Part shown: positions 7,265-18,246 of the stretch, in pieces
Layout of the letters: the number at the start of each line of letters is the position of its first letter
How positions within the stretch are numbered: the stretch's first letter is position 1
Origin: Elusimicrobiota bacterium
GTDB lineage: Bacteria > Elusimicrobiota > Elusimicrobia > UBA1565 > UBA9628
DNA length: 33,822 bases
Reading direction: 5' to 3'
Assembly: GCA_016234805.1 (NCBI GenBank)
Contig: JACRNU010000070.1
Coordinates: 1-33,822, forward strand
The notes under the pieces: generated by a model
What the model was told of the DNA's origin: nothing
Databases searched by the model: none
What the model saw: only the letters and a program-made list of their open reading frames with translations
Program-made: the position numbers and the translations under genes

Positions 7265-10200
7265 GTCTTTTCGACCAGGCCGGCGAACAGGCCCAGGGGG
7301 ACCTCAGCGGCCAAGGGCCTCTGCACGAACGGGGTCACCTTGTCCCGCGCCACGCCCTCCTTGCGGAACAGGGAGAGCAGGAGCGGGCCGCAGGTCTTGC
7401 TGCCGCAGGCGCCCATGCCGATGTGGAGCGCGGCCTTGAGGTGGTTGAAGTCCGTGACCCCGGAGCGGATGAGGCGCCGCACAGCCCCGACCGTGACCCT
7501 CTCGCAGCGGCAGAGGATCACGTCGTCGTCCTTCTCCGGCGGCCTGACGGTCGCGACCGGCTCGGTCAAGGACGGGTCCTGGACCCGGATGCCTCCCACG
7601 CGAGCCGCCACGACAGGCTCGACTTCCACGACCACGAGGCGGGCGCTGTCGAGGATGGGGCTGGCTTCGGACCCGGCCGCGCCTGAGAGGCACTCTCCCA
7701 GGGCTCCGCACCCCAGGCACCGCTCCGCCTCGGCCTTGGCCGCTTCCTCGGCCAGGGTCGAGACGACCTCCCGGAAATTCCCGCTGCGGCTGGCTGGAGG
7801 CAGTTCAACCTCCTTGGCCCGGTTGGCCTTGGCCGTGCCCTCCAGGTACACGGCAGGCGAGCGGGTCTCGCCGCCTCCCCGGCCGGAAGCGAGGTCCTGG
7901 CGCAGGGGCGCCAGGTCCCCGAAGGGGGCTGGCGGCAATGGACCGCCGTCCCCGGAGGCGCGGGGCGTTCTCCGCTCGCCGGAGGGGGCGCGGCCCCTGA
8001 GCCAGCGGTCCATGGAGATCGCGGCACGCTTGCCCGCGCCGAAGGCCGCGACCACGGTGTCCGCTCCAGTGACAGCGTCGCCGCCCGCGAAGACCCCCGG
8101 CCTGCTCGCCGCACCCGTGACCGGGTCGGCCTGGAGCGTGCCCCACTTCGAGACTGCCAGGCCCTTGTCGAGGCCTTCGAAGGCCGGGCCCTGGCCGATG
8201 GCGCAGATGACGTGGTCCGCCTGGAACTCGAACTCCGAGCCCGGAACAGGCACGGGGCGGGCTCGACCCGAGGCGTCAGGCTCGCCCAGCGTCATGCGGA
8301 TGAGCTTGACCTTCTTCACCCGGCCTCCGGACCCCTCGAACGCGACCGGCGCCGCGAGGAATTCGAACTTCACCCCTTCGAGAGCCGCCTGCTCGACCTC
8401 GAAGTCGTGGGCCGGCATCTGCTCGCGCTGGCGGCGGTAGAGGATGCGGACTTCCCTGGCCCCGAGACGCACAGCGGCGCGGGCCGAATCCAGGGCGGAG
8501 TTGCCGCCTCCGATGACTGCCACGGTCCCGTCGAGCTTCTTGAGACCGCCTCCCTTGACCTTGGCCAGGAAATCGAGCATGCCGGCCACGCCCGCGAGGT
8601 CCTCTCCGGGCACCGCTGCCGCTGAGGCCTTGTGGGCTCCGGGAGCGAGGAACACTGCGGAGAAGGACTGTCCGTGGGCGCCTTGGGTGAGGAGCTCGTC
8701 AACGTTGGAAACGCGGACCCCGGTCTTGATGGTGATGCCCTGCTTGGCCAGGAGGCCCAGCTCGTAGTCTAGGACATCGTCAGGCAGGCGGTAAGGAGGG
8801 ATGCCCCAGCGCAGGAGGCCGCCTGCCTTGTCCGCGGCTTCGAACACGGTCACGGAATAGCCCCGGTGGGAGAGCTCGTTGGCGCAGGCCAGGCCTGCAG
8901 GGCCGGACCCGACCACCGCGACCTTCTCCGGCTTGGTGACCGGAAGGGGCCGGACCGGGAGATCGGCCTTCCTGGCCCAATCCGAGACGAAGCGCTTCAA
9001 GGCGCAGATGGCCACAGGCTCGTCGACTTTGGCCCGCACGCAGTCCTCCTCGCAAGGGTGATAGCATACTCGTCCGCAGACCCCGGGGAGGGGAAGGTCG
9101 CGCCTGAGCATGCTGAAGGCCTCGGTGTAGAGGCCTCTGATGATGAGCTGGATGTAGCCCTGAGCCCGCACCTCGGCCGGACACGCGGACCTGCAGGGAG
9201 AGCGGCCCTGGCGATCGTAGACCTCGAGGACTCGGGCCTGGCCGAGCTCCTCGCCCTTCCAGCCCATGACCTCCACGGTCTCACCGGGCGCAAGCTTGCC
9301 AGGCAGCTCGAAGGGCACGGTGACCCGGGCCTTGCCGCCAGCCCGCTCCGTCATGTCCACCAGAGAGATGGCCAGGCCCGGGCAGTTGGCCACGCACTTG
9401 CCGCAAGCCATGCACTCCCCGGAGAAATCCGCCCTGGGCAGGATGTCTCCCTTCTTGGGCATGGCCAGGCGGCCGTGGGGGCAGACCTCGGAGCAGGGGT
9501 TGCAGGGGATGGTTTCCCTGCACCCGATCACGGGGAAGATCTTCCTGCCCGCGGAGAGGCCCGGGTCCAGGACCACGAGGTCCTCGCGGCCGGGCTTGGA
9601 CTTGAGGAGCGAGGTCATCTCCTCCCACCTCTTGGGGATGTCCACCTGCCTGCCCTGAAGGAAGGCGATCCTGCGGCCCGTGACCCGGCCCGAGAACATG
9701 GCTGCCGAGGCTTCCGCGATCTCCTCAGCGTCGCCTGCCAGGTGGCAGTCCAGGCCCGCGGCCTTGGCCATGTCATGGAGCTCGCTGACCCTTTCGAGCC
9801 CGACCGCGAGCAGGAGGGTGTCGCAGGCAAAGGTGCGGTGCGTGCCTGGGATGATGTCCCACGCCTTGTCCACCTTGGCCACGGTCACGGACTCCACCCG
9901 GTCCGTGCCGTTGGCGCTCACCACGCTGGTCTCCGTGTGGATAGGCACGCCCATGCGCCGGATCTTGTCCGCGTGGACCCAGTAGCCGCCCACCTCGGGG
10001 AGCCCCTCGCACAGGCCCACGACTCCGATGCCGGCCTGGAGCGCGTGGTAGGCCGCGATGAGGCCCACGTTGCCGCCGCCCACCACGAAGAGCTTCTCCG
10101 AGGGACGGACCAGGTCCCGGTTGAGCAGGGTCTGGAACGCTCCCGCGCCGTAGACTCCGGGCAGGTCGCAGCCCGGGAAGCTCAGGGCCTTCTCCCTGGC

Positions 10201-10893
10201 TCCGGCGGCCACGAGCAGGGACTTCGGGGTGACGAGCCGGTAGGCCCTGTCGTTGGCCACGCCCACCTTGCCGTCCATGAACACCCCCACGGCCATGGTC
10301 CCGGTCATGACATTGATGGAGGGCCGCTTGGCCACCTCGGAGGCCAGGATGGCCGCGATGTCCACCCCGCGCGTGGCGGCGTAGCACTCCGCCACCGCGC
10401 CGAAGAAGAGGTGGGTCTGCAGGACGAGCTTGCCACCGAGAGTCTCCTTGTCGTCTACGAGGATGACGGAGAGCCCCGCGTCCGCGGCCTCGATGGCCGC
10501 GCCCATGCCGGCGGGCCCGCCGCCCACCACGAGCAGGTCGCAGGCCAGGTCTTCGATGTCTCCGAGCCGCAGGTCCGCGCTCGACATCATGGGCAGTTCC
10601 GGGTGGGAGGCGAGGGGCTGGACCTTCATTCCCTCATGCACGGGGACCATGCACGCCTTGACCGGCCTTCCGTCCGCCATGACCAGGCACTGGGAGCACT
10701 GCCCGTTGGCGCAGAAGATGCCCTGGGGCGAACCGTCGTGCGGGTGGGTGCCGAAGACCCGGATGCCGTGGCTGAACAGGGCGCTGGAGATGACCTCGCC
10801 CTTGCGCCCGGTCAGGGGCTTGCCCGCGAACTCGAACGCGACCAGTTCGAGAGGGGGGATGGCGAGGACAGGATGGGATTCGACTCGGCTCAT
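7261..10893 (-). CDS. Giant redox fusion: SoxA/HcnAB-like + 4Fe-4S ferredoxin + GltD-like + BFD-like domain
   Basis: One 1210-residue cytosolic chain. Residues 1-100: 2Fe-2S domain (Cys61, 66, 69, 81). About 118-420: FAD/NAD flavoprotein like sarcosine oxidase alpha/HcnB (VVGGGPAGM at 122; VVGGGNVGL at 270). 450-510: two 4Fe-4S sites (Cys458, 464, 467, 471; Cys494, 497, 500, 504). 560-965: GltD/NfnB-like module with its Cys-rich helix region (Cys567, 571, 606, 610, 614, 618), FAD motif at 660 and NAD(P) motif VIGGGNSALD at 793. C-terminus: BFD-like 2Fe-2S site (Cys1128, 1130, 1163, 1168). Residues about 968-1023 are a Pro/Gly/Arg-rich insertion carrying a dispersed repeat. The downstream DAO gene overlaps by 4 bp. 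Electrons from an amine could reach NAD(P) or ferredoxin; bifurcation is possible but unproven. SD-like GGAGACCGGA precedes the ATG. Confidence 0.85.
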   Translation of the reverse strand: MSRVESHPVLAIPPLELVAFEFAGKPLTGRKGEVISSALFSHGIRVFGTHPHDGSPQGIFCANGQCSQCLVMADGRPVKACMVPVHEGMKVQPLASHPELPMMSSADLRLGDIEDLACDLLVVGGGPAGMGAAIEAADAGLSVILVDDKETLGGKLVLQTHLFFGAVAECYAATRGVDIAAILASEVAKRPSINVMTGTMAVGVFMDGKVGVANDRAYRLVTPKSLLVAAGAREKALSFPGCDLPGVYGAGAFQTLLNRDLVRPSEKLFVVGGGNVGLIAAYHALQAGIGVVGLCEGLPEVGGYWVHADKIRRMGVPIHTETSVVSANGTDRVESVTVAKVDKAWDIIPGTHRTFACDTLLLAVGLERVSELHDMAKAAGLDCHLAGDAEEIAEASAAMFSGRVTGRRIAFLQGRQVDIPKRWEEMTSLLKSKPGREDLVVLDPGLSAGRKIFPVIGCRETIPCNPCSEVCPHGRLAMPKKGDILPRADFSGECMACGKCVANCPGLAISLVDMTERAGGKARVTVPFELPGKLAPGETVEVMGWKGEELGQARVLEVYDRQGRSPCRSACPAEVRAQGYIQLIIRGLYTEAFSMLRRDLPLPGVCGRVCYHPCEEDCVRAKVDEPVAICALKRFVSDWARKADLPVRPLPVTKPEKVAVVGSGPAGLACANELSHRGYSVTVFEAADKAGGLLRWGIPPYRLPDDVLDYELGLLAKQGITIKTGVRVSNVDELLTQGAHGQSFSAVFLAPGAHKASAAAVPGEDLAGVAGMLDFLAKVKGGGLKKLDGTVAVIGGGNSALDSARAAVRLGAREVRILYRRQREQMPAHDFEVEQAALEGVKFEFLAAPVAFEGSGGRVKKVKLIRMTLGEPDASGRARPVPVPGSEFEFQADHVICAIGQGPAFEGLDKGLAVSKWGTLQADPVTGAASRPGVFAGGDAVTGADTVVAAFGAGKRAAISMDRWLRGRAPSGERRTPRASGDGGPLPPAPFGDLAPLRQDLASGRGGGETRSPAVYLEGTAKANRAKEVELPPASRSGNFREVVSTLAEEAAKAEAERCLGCGALGECLSGAAGSEASPILDSARLVVVEVEPVVAARVGGIRVQDPSLTEPVATVRPPEKDDDVILCRCERVTVGAVRRLIRSGVTDFNHLKAALHIGMGACGSKTCGPLLLSLFRKEGVARDKVTPFVQRPLAAEVPLGLFAGLVEKT
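7955..7996 (-). repeat. Dispersed repeat inside the redox fusion (GGAGAACG family)
   Basis: On the coding strand GGCGAGCGGAGAACG is shared with the TPR-protein gene at 32349-32363, and CGGAGAACG also with the radical SAM gene at 26237-26245. It falls in a low-complexity linker between the GltD-like and C-terminal modules, and the frame is kept. Confidence 0.55.
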
Positions 10894-11229
10894 GGTCGTC
10901 CGGTCTCCGGGTTCATGTCAAAGAAAGAATCATATCAAACGCCCCTGTCCCTCTCAACGAGGTCGGGCCGGGATCGTTGGGGATATCCCCATACCATGAC
11001 AATGCAACACGCCGACCAAGGCATCCGAACTCATCGTAAAACGAGTCTGTAGCTGGGCCACTCCTGCGGAAAGTTATCCCCAAACATACGGTACCGTATG
11101 TTTGGGGACAACTACCGGATGTCGGCCTGGAATACCGCTTGATTCTGATCCGCCGATGGGACGCCGACCGATCGCGTCCTGTGGAGCGGCCGAGTCGGCA
11201 GGCTTCGGTCGCGGCTGGTCCGGCAGGCC
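10894..11229. other. Intergenic region upstream of the redox operon
   Basis: No gene was found. On the minus strand TATGAT at about 10933 may be a -10 box for the operon. From ATG 10916 a tiny frame (MNPETGRP, stop) overlaps the start of the 1210-residue gene by 4 nt. A 42-bp palindrome sits at 11072-11113. Two similar copies of GGCAGGCTTCGGTCG/GGCAGGCCTCAGTCG lie at about 11198-11235. Confidence 0.5.
11072..11113. repeat. 42-bp near-perfect palindrome
   Basis: The inner 32 bp (11077-11108) are a perfect palindrome centred on GGTACC, with arms TCCCCAAACATACGG. Five more bases on each side pair with one mismatch (11076/11109). It is AT-richer than the surroundings and has no T-run. It could be an operator for a dimeric regulator or the end of a small mobile or REP-like element. 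Confidence 0.8.
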
Positions 11230-11613
11230 TCAGTCGTGATCGACCCGGCCGCGGTTCTTCTTGGTCTCGGAGCGGTGGCGCTTGTGGCGGAGGATGTTCT
11301 CCTTGAGTCCCCGGGGCCTGGGCCTGCGCTTGCGGCGCTCGCGTTCGAGCGCGTCGCGTCGGGCAGCCTCGAGGCAGCGCTTGCGGTCCGCGACCGCTTG
11401 GATGAGCCTCAGCCAAGCCAGGCGCCGGTTCCGGGATTGGCTCCGCTCGGAAGAGGAGCGCACCACGATGCCGGTCGGCCTGTGCTTGAGCACCACGCAG
11501 GTCTCGACCTTGTTGACGTTCTGGCCGCCGGGGCCGCCGGAGCGGGTAAAGGATTCCTCGACTGACTCGCGCTTGATGCCCGCGGCCTTGAGAAGAGCGT
11601 CGAGGTCATCCAT
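11230..11613 (-). CDS. ArfB-like peptidyl-tRNA hydrolase (release factor-like, GGQ)
   Basis: The 127-residue protein is a small codon-independent release factor of the ArfB/YaeJ type, which frees peptides from stalled ribosomes. The catalytic GGQ is at residues 29-31 in [18 protein letters not shown], with the family-typical [10 protein letters not shown] and SERSQSRNR after it. The C-terminus is rich in Arg and Lys ([27 protein letters not shown]), matching the basic tail that enters the mRNA channel in ArfB. The codon-recognition domains of RF1/RF2 are absent. The ATG follows the stop of the protease gene with no gap, so the two are co-transcribed. PrfH-type or mitochondrial C12orf65-type relatives are alternatives within the same family. 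Confidence 0.88.
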   Translation of the reverse strand: MDDLDALLKAAGIKRESVEESFTRSGGPGGQNVNKVETCVVLKHRPTGIVVRSSSERSQSRNRRLAWLRLIQAVADRKRCLEAARRDALERERRKRRPRPRGLKENILRHKRHRSETKKNRGRVDHD

Positions 11614-12657
11614 CTACTTGAGGGCGTCGAAGCCGGGGTCCGCGAACCCTTCGATGGGCAGGGACTTCCCCAGCCGGGGCGCGGTCCAGGCCGGAGGCCG
11701 AGCGTCCCCTGCGCCATCAGGAAAGGCGTGGGCGGCAGGGGGCCCGGTCCAGGCGGAAGACCGGATGGCGGCGGCCTTGAGGTAGCGGGCCAGGGCCGGC
11801 GAGAACGCGGAGGCTTTGGTCACGATCTCTCCGCTGCAGGCTCCGTTCCTGCAGACCCTGGTTCTGAGGCATTTCTTGCCATCCGGTCCGAGCACGGCGT
11901 CGAAATCGGATTCGCCGCGGGTCAGGATGCCGGCCACCTTGAGGGAGCCGGCGTGGAAGACCGGGCTTCCTGAGTTGCCGTGAAAGGTGTCGAGGTCCGT
12001 GGTGAACACCGGGCCGCGGCCTGCGTCGCGCACCCTGCCGCCCCCGGCCACTTTGGCGGGCAGGCCGAGCGGGTGCCCGATCACGAGCACCGGGTCATCC
12101 TGGGCCATGGCAGCGGCGCGGAGGGGAAGGGCGGAGTGCCTCAGCACAGGCCGGTCAAGAGACACCAAAGCCCAATCCTCGCCGGTCTTGGCATCCGAGG
12201 CCCTATCGATCAGGCTTTGGCAGGAGTAGACTTCTGAAGCCGGCACCCGCTCCGGGGTCTTGCCGTTCCTGCCGGCCTTGAATCCGAACACGAAGGAGAT
12301 CCGGCCGCAGGAGGCCTTGCTCTTGACGCAGTGGCCCGCGGTCGCGACCACGTCCGGAGTGACCAGGGCTCCGGAGCAGTCCGCTCCCACCTTTTGCCCC
12401 GCGAACCTCTCGCCCTCGCAAAGGGGGATCTTCTCGCCGTATGGCTTGGTCGCTAGTTCCGCCCATCCCCCGCGGACCGTCACGCTGTCGGATGGGAAGA
12501 GCGCGACCGTGGAATCCGCCAGGCCGAGCAAGTCGCGGTCGCTGACCTCGGAAGGGTCCCTCCGGTCGTCGTCATCGTAGACCGGCTCAGCAAAAGCGGC
12601 CGGACAGCGAAGCAAGACAGCGGCCGCGAGGGCCGCGAACAAGCGCGGGCTAGCCAT
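11614..12657 (-). CDS. Secreted trypsin/V8-like serine protease
   Basis: An exported serine endopeptidase of 347 residues. A signal peptide (MASPRLFAALAAAVLLRCPAAFA) precedes an acidic Asp-rich segment that may be a propeptide. The catalytic triad is visible: His109 in VATAGHCV, Asp161 in GEDWALVSL and Ser229 in FHGNSGSPV. Cys pairs (Cys94/Cys110 region, Cys117, Cys136, and a CLRTRVCRNGAC cluster) suggest disulfides. After the protease domain a Pro/Ala-rich tail of about 60 residues contains a repeat-derived peptide (AGDARPPAWTAPR) shared with the TPR protein at 32.7 kb, and a degenerate copy SSAWTGPP. The ATG has no clear ribosome binding site. The ArfB-like gene follows without a gap. Confidence 0.87.
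   Translation of the reverse strand: MASPRLFAALAAAVLLRCPAAFAEPVYDDDDRRDPSEVSDRDLLGLADSTVALFPSDSVTVRGGWAELATKPYGEKIPLCEGERFAGQKVGADCSGALVTPDVVATAGHCVKSKASCGRISFVFGFKAGRNGKTPERVPASEVYSCQSLIDRASDAKTGEDWALVSLDRPVLRHSALPLRAAAMAQDDPVLVIGHPLGLPAKVAGGGRVRDAGRGPVFTTDLDTFHGNSGSPVFHAGSLKVAGILTRGESDFDAVLGPDGKKCLRTRVCRNGACSGEIVTKASAFSPALARYLKAAAIRSSAWTGPPAAHAFPDGAGDARPPAWTAPRLGKSLPIEGFADPGFDALK
11673..11735 (-). repeat. 63-bp dispersed coding repeat, copy A
   Basis: Read on the coding strand, 54 of 63 bases match copy B at 32669-32731 without gaps, and 35 of the last 36. Both copies are read in the same frame, giving AHAFPDGAGDARPPAWTAPR here and [20 protein letters not shown] in copy B. A weaker partial copy (SSAWTGPP) lies at 11739-11760. 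Confidence 0.85.
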
Positions 12658-12763
12658 GGATCAGGGATAGGATACGGCGTTCAAGGGACGCCGACATGGG
12701 TCCAGAAGCCCAGGACTCCATGGGCCCAAAGTCCCATGCCCGAAGCCAGGTGACCGCGGCCGG

Positions 12764-13714
12764 CTACCGGGACCCGGCGAACGCCGCGCCAAGGGCCTTG
12801 GCCACGGTCGCGCCGATGCTGCTCAGGTTCTCCACGACCGTGATGCCGGCTGCCTCGAGGGCCTTGACCTTGGACGCGTGAGTGCCCGAGCCTCCCTCGA
12901 TGATGGCTCCGGCGTGCCCCATCCTGCGGCCCGGAGGCGCGGTGCGGCCCGCGATGAAGGCGAACACGGGCTTGTCCATCTCGGCCTTGATGTAGGCCGC
13001 GGCCTCCTCCTCGGCGGTGCCGCCGATCTCGCCGATGAGGACCACGGCCTTGGTCTCAGGGTCCGCCTGGAAGAGCTTGAGGATGTCCGTGAAGTTCGAG
13101 CCCGCGATGGGGTCGCCGCCGATGCCCACCACCGTGGACTGCCCCAGGCCCTGCCCCGTCAGCTGCCAGACCGCCTCGTAGGTCAGGGTCCCGGACCGGG
13201 ACACCACGCCCACATGGCCGGGCTTGTGGATGTAGCCCGGCATGATGCCGGCCTTGCACTGTCCCGGGGTGATGACGCCCGGGCAGTTGGGGCCCACGAG
13301 CCGGACAGGCCTGCCCGCGCCCGGCGTTTCTGGCGCGGGCGTGCCGCCTCCGCCAAGCACGGGTAGCGGCCGGCCCGCGAGGGCCTTCTTGACGCGCGCC
13401 ATGTCGAGCACGGGGATGCCTTCCGTGATGCAGACGATGACCTTGATGCCCGCGGCCGCGGCTTCGAGGATCGAGTCCGCGGCGAACGGCGGCGGCACGA
13501 AGATGAGGGAGGCGTTGGCGCCCGTGGCCATAGCCGCGTCCTCGACCGTGTTGAAGACCGGCACGCCGAGGTGCTGGGTCCCGCCCTTGCCCGGGGTCAC
13601 GCCAGCCACGACCTTGCTGCCGTACTCGATGCACTGCTTGGCATGGAAGGTGCCGGCTTCGCCGGTGAAGCCCTGGACCACGAGGCGCGTGTCCTTGTTG
13701 AGTAAAATGCTCAT
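12764..13714 (-). CDS. sucD: Succinyl-CoA synthetase alpha subunit
   Basis: The subunit binds CoA and carries the phosphohistidine of succinyl-CoA synthetase, linking succinyl-CoA and succinate with NDP/NTP phosphorylation. The protein has 316 residues. [17 protein letters not shown] is the CoA-binding start, [12 protein letters not shown] and [11 protein letters not shown] are family signatures, and the phospho-His is His267 in [10 protein letters not shown]. Usual length is about 290; the excess is an insertion at residues 114-137 (Gly/Pro-rich, with a hairpin in the DNA) just before [13 protein letters not shown] 13714 overlaps the sucC stop by 4 bp and has AAGGAG upstream. The open frame continues further upstream, but that part is the sucC shadow. 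It is the last gene of sdhCAB-sucCD. Confidence 0.95.
   Translation of the reverse strand: MSILLNKDTRLVVQGFTGEAGTFHAKQCIEYGSKVVAGVTPGKGGTQHLGVPVFNTVEDAAMATGANASLIFVPPPFAADSILEAAAAGIKVIVCITEGIPVLDMARVKKALAGRPLPVLGGGGTPAPETPGAGRPVRLVGPNCPGVITPGQCKAGIMPGYIHKPGHVGVVSRSGTLTYEAVWQLTGQGLGQSTVVGIGGDPIAGSNFTDILKLFQADPETKAVVLIGEIGGTAEEEAAAYIKAEMDKPVFAFIAGRTAPPGRRMGHAGAIIEGGSGTHASKVKALEAAGITVVENLSSIGATVAKALGAAFAGSR
13304..13375 (-). repeat. Palindromic in-frame insertion in sucD
   Basis: About 24 codons ([12 protein letters not shown], then [11 protein letters not shown]) absent from ordinary SucD. The DNA holds a hairpin with 9-bp perfect arms GCCCGCGCC (13313-13321) and GGCGCGGGC (13332-13340) around a 10-nt loop. 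Confidence 0.6.
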
Positions 13715-14883
13715 TGCTTGTTCTCCTTGAGGGCCGATACCGCTTTCTGGGCCGCGTCCCACAGGCTGTCCGCGGCCGTGAGCCTGAGGCCGGACTTCTT
13801 GAGCAGTTCGCGGCCCTGCTCCACGTTGGTCCCTTCGAGGCGCACGATGAGGGGGACCTTGAACTCGACCTTCTGGACCGCCGAAAGCACGCCCTGGGCG
13901 ATGACGTCGCACTTCATGATCCCGCCGAAGATGTTGATGAGCACGGCTTTGACCTTGGGGTCCGTGAGGATGATCCTGAAGGCCGCGGTCACCTGCTCCG
14001 TGGTCGCGCCGCCGCCCACGTCGAGGAAGTTGGCCGGCATGCCGCCGGCCAGGGCCACGGTGTCCATGGTGGCCATGGCCAGGCCCGCGCCGTTGACCAT
14101 GCACCCGATGTCGCCGTCGAGGCCGATGTAGTTGATGCCGACCTTCTTGGCCTCGAGCTCGAGGTCCGTGGCCTCGTGGTCCGGCCGCTCGGCCAGGGCC
14201 TTCTGCCGGAAGAGGGCGTTGTCGTCCGTGACGATCTTGCCGTCGAGCGCCACGATCTTGTCGTCCGGGGTGATGATGAGGGGGTTGACCTCCACGAGGC
14301 TGGCGTCGAGGTCGATGAATATCCTGGCCAGGGCCGTCACGAACGCCGTGAAGGAGCGGAGCTCCTTGGCCGGGATGCCGAGCTTGAAGGCCAGGCTCCG
14401 GGCCTGGAAGGGCTCGATGCCGCGCACCGCGTCCAGGGGGACCTTGAGGATGGCCTCGGGCTTGGACACGGCGAGCTCCTCGATGGCCACCCCGCCCTCG
14501 GCCGAGGCGATGACCATGGGCCGTTCGCCCTTGCGGTCCATGGCCACGGCTATGTAGATCTCGCGCTTGATGTCCGAGCACTTGTTGACGAGCACCTCGG
14601 CTACGGTCAGGGCCTTGCCGTGGGTCTGGTGGGTCACCATCTTCATGCCCACCATGGCCTTGGCGATGGCCTCGGCCTCGGCTGGGGTCTTGGCGATCTT
14701 GACCCCGCCCGCCTTGCCGCGGCCGCCGGCCAGCACCTGGGCCTTGAGCACCCAGGGGCCGTCCCCGGCCTTCTTGAGGGCCTCGGCAAGCTGGGCGGCG
14801 TCCGTGATCACGCCCCCGCTCCGCGGCACCGGGATGCCGTACTTCGCGAAGATCTCTTTGGCTTCGTATTCCAGTAGTTTCAT
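13711..14883 (-). CDS. sucC: Succinyl-CoA synthetase beta subunit (ADP/GDP-forming)
   Basis: This 390-residue subunit has the ATP-grasp nucleotide site and contacts the alpha subunit. The N-terminus [21 protein letters not shown] is the standard SucC start; [17 protein letters not shown] is the nucleotide-binding region; EVNPLIIT and [20 protein letters not shown] are conserved core segments; [13 protein letters not shown] is the loop near the active-site His of the partner. Length matches the family (about 388). The open frame extends upstream to 14997, but ATG 14883 gives the conserved start. The gap to sdhB is 20 bp. It shows no insertion, in contrast to sucD and sdhA. Confidence 0.96.
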   Translation of the reverse strand: MKLLEYEAKEIFAKYGIPVPRSGGVITDAAQLAEALKKAGDGPWVLKAQVLAGGRGKAGGVKIAKTPAEAEAIAKAMVGMKMVTHQTHGKALTVAEVLVNKCSDIKREIYIAVAMDRKGERPMVIASAEGGVAIEELAVSKPEAILKVPLDAVRGIEPFQARSLAFKLGIPAKELRSFTAFVTALARIFIDLDASLVEVNPLIITPDDKIVALDGKIVTDDNALFRQKALAERPDHEATDLELEAKKVGINYIGLDGDIGCMVNGAGLAMATMDTVALAGGMPANFLDVGGGATTEQVTAAFRIILTDPKVKAVLINIFGGIMKCDVIAQGVLSAVQKVEFKVPLIVRLEGTNVEQGRELLKKSGLRLTAADSLWDAAQKAVSALKENKQ

Positions 14884-14903
14884 GGTTGCCTCTGGTCGAT
14901 GTC

Positions 14904-15653
14904 CTATTCGGGCGAGACGATGACGGCTCTCAGGAATTCCCTGTTGAGCCGGGCGATGTTGGAGAGACGGACCTCTTTGGGGCACACGGCCTCGCACTCA
15001 GCCTCGTTGGAGCAGTGGCCGAAGCCCTCGCTGTCCATGGCCGCTCGCATGCGCAGGACCCGGCGGGCCCGCTCCGGGCCGCCCTGGGGCAGGAGCGCGA
15101 ACTGCGAGACCTTGGCAGCCACGAAAAGCATGGCCGCGGCGTTCGGACAGGCCGCCACGCAGGCCCCGCACCCGATGCAGGCAGCGGCGTCCATGGCCTT
15201 CTCAGCGTCGTCCTTGGGAACGAGGATGGAGTTGGCGTCCTGCGCGGCCCCGGTGTTGATGGAGATGAACCCGCCGCAGGACATGACGCGGTCCAATGCC
15301 GAGCGGTCCACCACGAGGTCCTTGACGATGGGGAAGGCTTTGGCCCGGAAAGGCTCGGCCGTGATGACGTCCCCTTCCTTGAACTTGCGCATGTGAAGCT
15401 GGCAGGTGGCCGCGGCCTTGTCCGGGCCGTGGGCCTGGCCGTCGATGACCTGGCTGCACATGCCGCAGATGCCCTCGCGGCAGTCGTGGTCGAAGGCGAT
15501 GGCGTCCTCTCCTTTCGCGATGAGGCCCTCGTTGACCGTGTCGAGGAGCTCCAGGAACGACATGTCCGTGGAGGGGACCTCGGCGTCGTACGACTCGAAG
15601 CACCCGGCCGCTTCGGGACCCTTCTGCCGCCAGACTCTGAGAGTGACTTTCAT
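14904..15653 (-). CDS. sdhB: Succinate dehydrogenase/fumarate reductase iron-sulfur subunit
   Basis: The 249-residue subunit carries electrons between the flavoprotein and the membrane cytochrome. It has a 2Fe-2S site ([11 protein letters not shown] with a later Cys in AATCQLH), a 4Fe-4S site ([15 protein letters not shown]), and a third cluster region ([16 protein letters not shown]) as in 3Fe-4S-containing SdhB/FrdB. ATG 15653 begins [10 protein letters not shown], the expected first strand. The sequence style is that of the type-B enzymes (Bacillus/Bacteroidetes/epsilon). Such enzymes can work as fumarate reductase with menaquinone, so the direction cannot be decided here. It is 20 bp after sdhA and 20 bp before sucC. 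Confidence 0.93.
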   Translation of the reverse strand: MKVTLRVWRQKGPEAAGCFESYDAEVPSTDMSFLELLDTVNEGLIAKGEDAIAFDHDCREGICGMCSQVIDGQAHGPDKAAATCQLHMRKFKEGDVITAEPFRAKAFPIVKDLVVDRSALDRVMSCGGFISINTGAAQDANSILVPKDDAEKAMDAAACIGCGACVAACPNAAAMLFVAAKVSQFALLPQGGPERARRVLRMRAAMDSEGFGHCSNEAECEAVCPKEVRLSNIARLNREFLRAVIVSPE

Positions 15654-15673
15654 GATTTCCCTCCCGTGGACCC

Positions 15674-17583
<1,910 letters not shown>

Positions 17584-17587
<4 letters not shown>

Positions 17588-18237
17588 GGTCTCCCTCCCT
17601 TGATAAAGCATGCCCAGACCGGGATGGAAGCGAAGGCCAGGGCCACGGCCACGGCGAACGCCGTGCCCGCGGCCTTGATGGCTGGCGCGTACTTCGGGTG
17701 GTCGAGGCCGAAGGTCTGGCACGCGCTCCAGAACCCATGGCTCAGGTGAAGGCCGATGCAGCCCATCACGAGGCTGTAGAACACGGCCCACCGCCAGTCC
17801 CCGAGGTAGCCCATGACCAAGCCGTAGAGGTCCTCCGGGCTCGGCCGCGTCCCGTACTTGAAGGTGAGGACATGGACCGCGATGAAGACCAGGATGAGGA
17901 CCGCGGTGTAGATCATGGTGGATGAGCCCCAGGTCCTGCCTCCCTTGCTGACCGAGACGGCGTAACCGACCGGCCTCGCCCCCAGGGCCGTGAACCAGAG
18001 GTAGACCGTCACTGCAGCGTGCAGGAGGATGATGGAAGCCAGGCCGAGCTCGACCGGCAGCAGGAGCGGGAAGGTCTCCAGGTGATGCGCGTACGCGTTG
18101 AAGGCTCCCGGGCCCACGAACAGGAGCAGGTTCCCGGCCAGGTGGCCGCCGAGGAATCCGCACAGGAGCAGGCCCAGGGCGGCGACCATCATTTTCCGGC
18201 CGATGGAGGAGGTGACGATGCGTGAAAGAGTTTCCAT
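17584..18237 (-). CDS. sdhC: Succinate dehydrogenase/fumarate reductase cytochrome b subunit
   Basis: The 217-residue membrane anchor has about five transmembrane segments, as in type-B single-subunit cytochrome b558 (one gene instead of sdhC plus sdhD). Hydrophobic stretches include [77 protein letters not shown] and the C-terminal [17 protein letters not shown]. His residues in [19 protein letters not shown] and LHLSHGF are candidate haem ligands; type-B anchors bind two haems. It is the head of the sdhCAB-sucCD operon. ATG 18237 gives METLSRIV; an upstream in-frame ATG at 18255 is less likely because the -10 box lies between the two. Confidence 0.92.
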
Positions 18238-18246
18238 AACAGGCCG

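Noticed and set aside
7261-10893. Electron bifurcation as a firm call for the redox fusion
   Set aside because: The GltD/NfnB-like part resembles bifurcating enzymes, but ordinary glutamate synthase small subunits look the same at this level.
8866-11052. Long plus-strand open frame of 728 codons
   Set aside because: It is antisense to the redox fusion, rich in His, Gly, Ala and Asp as expected for a shadow in GC-rich DNA, and has no domain.
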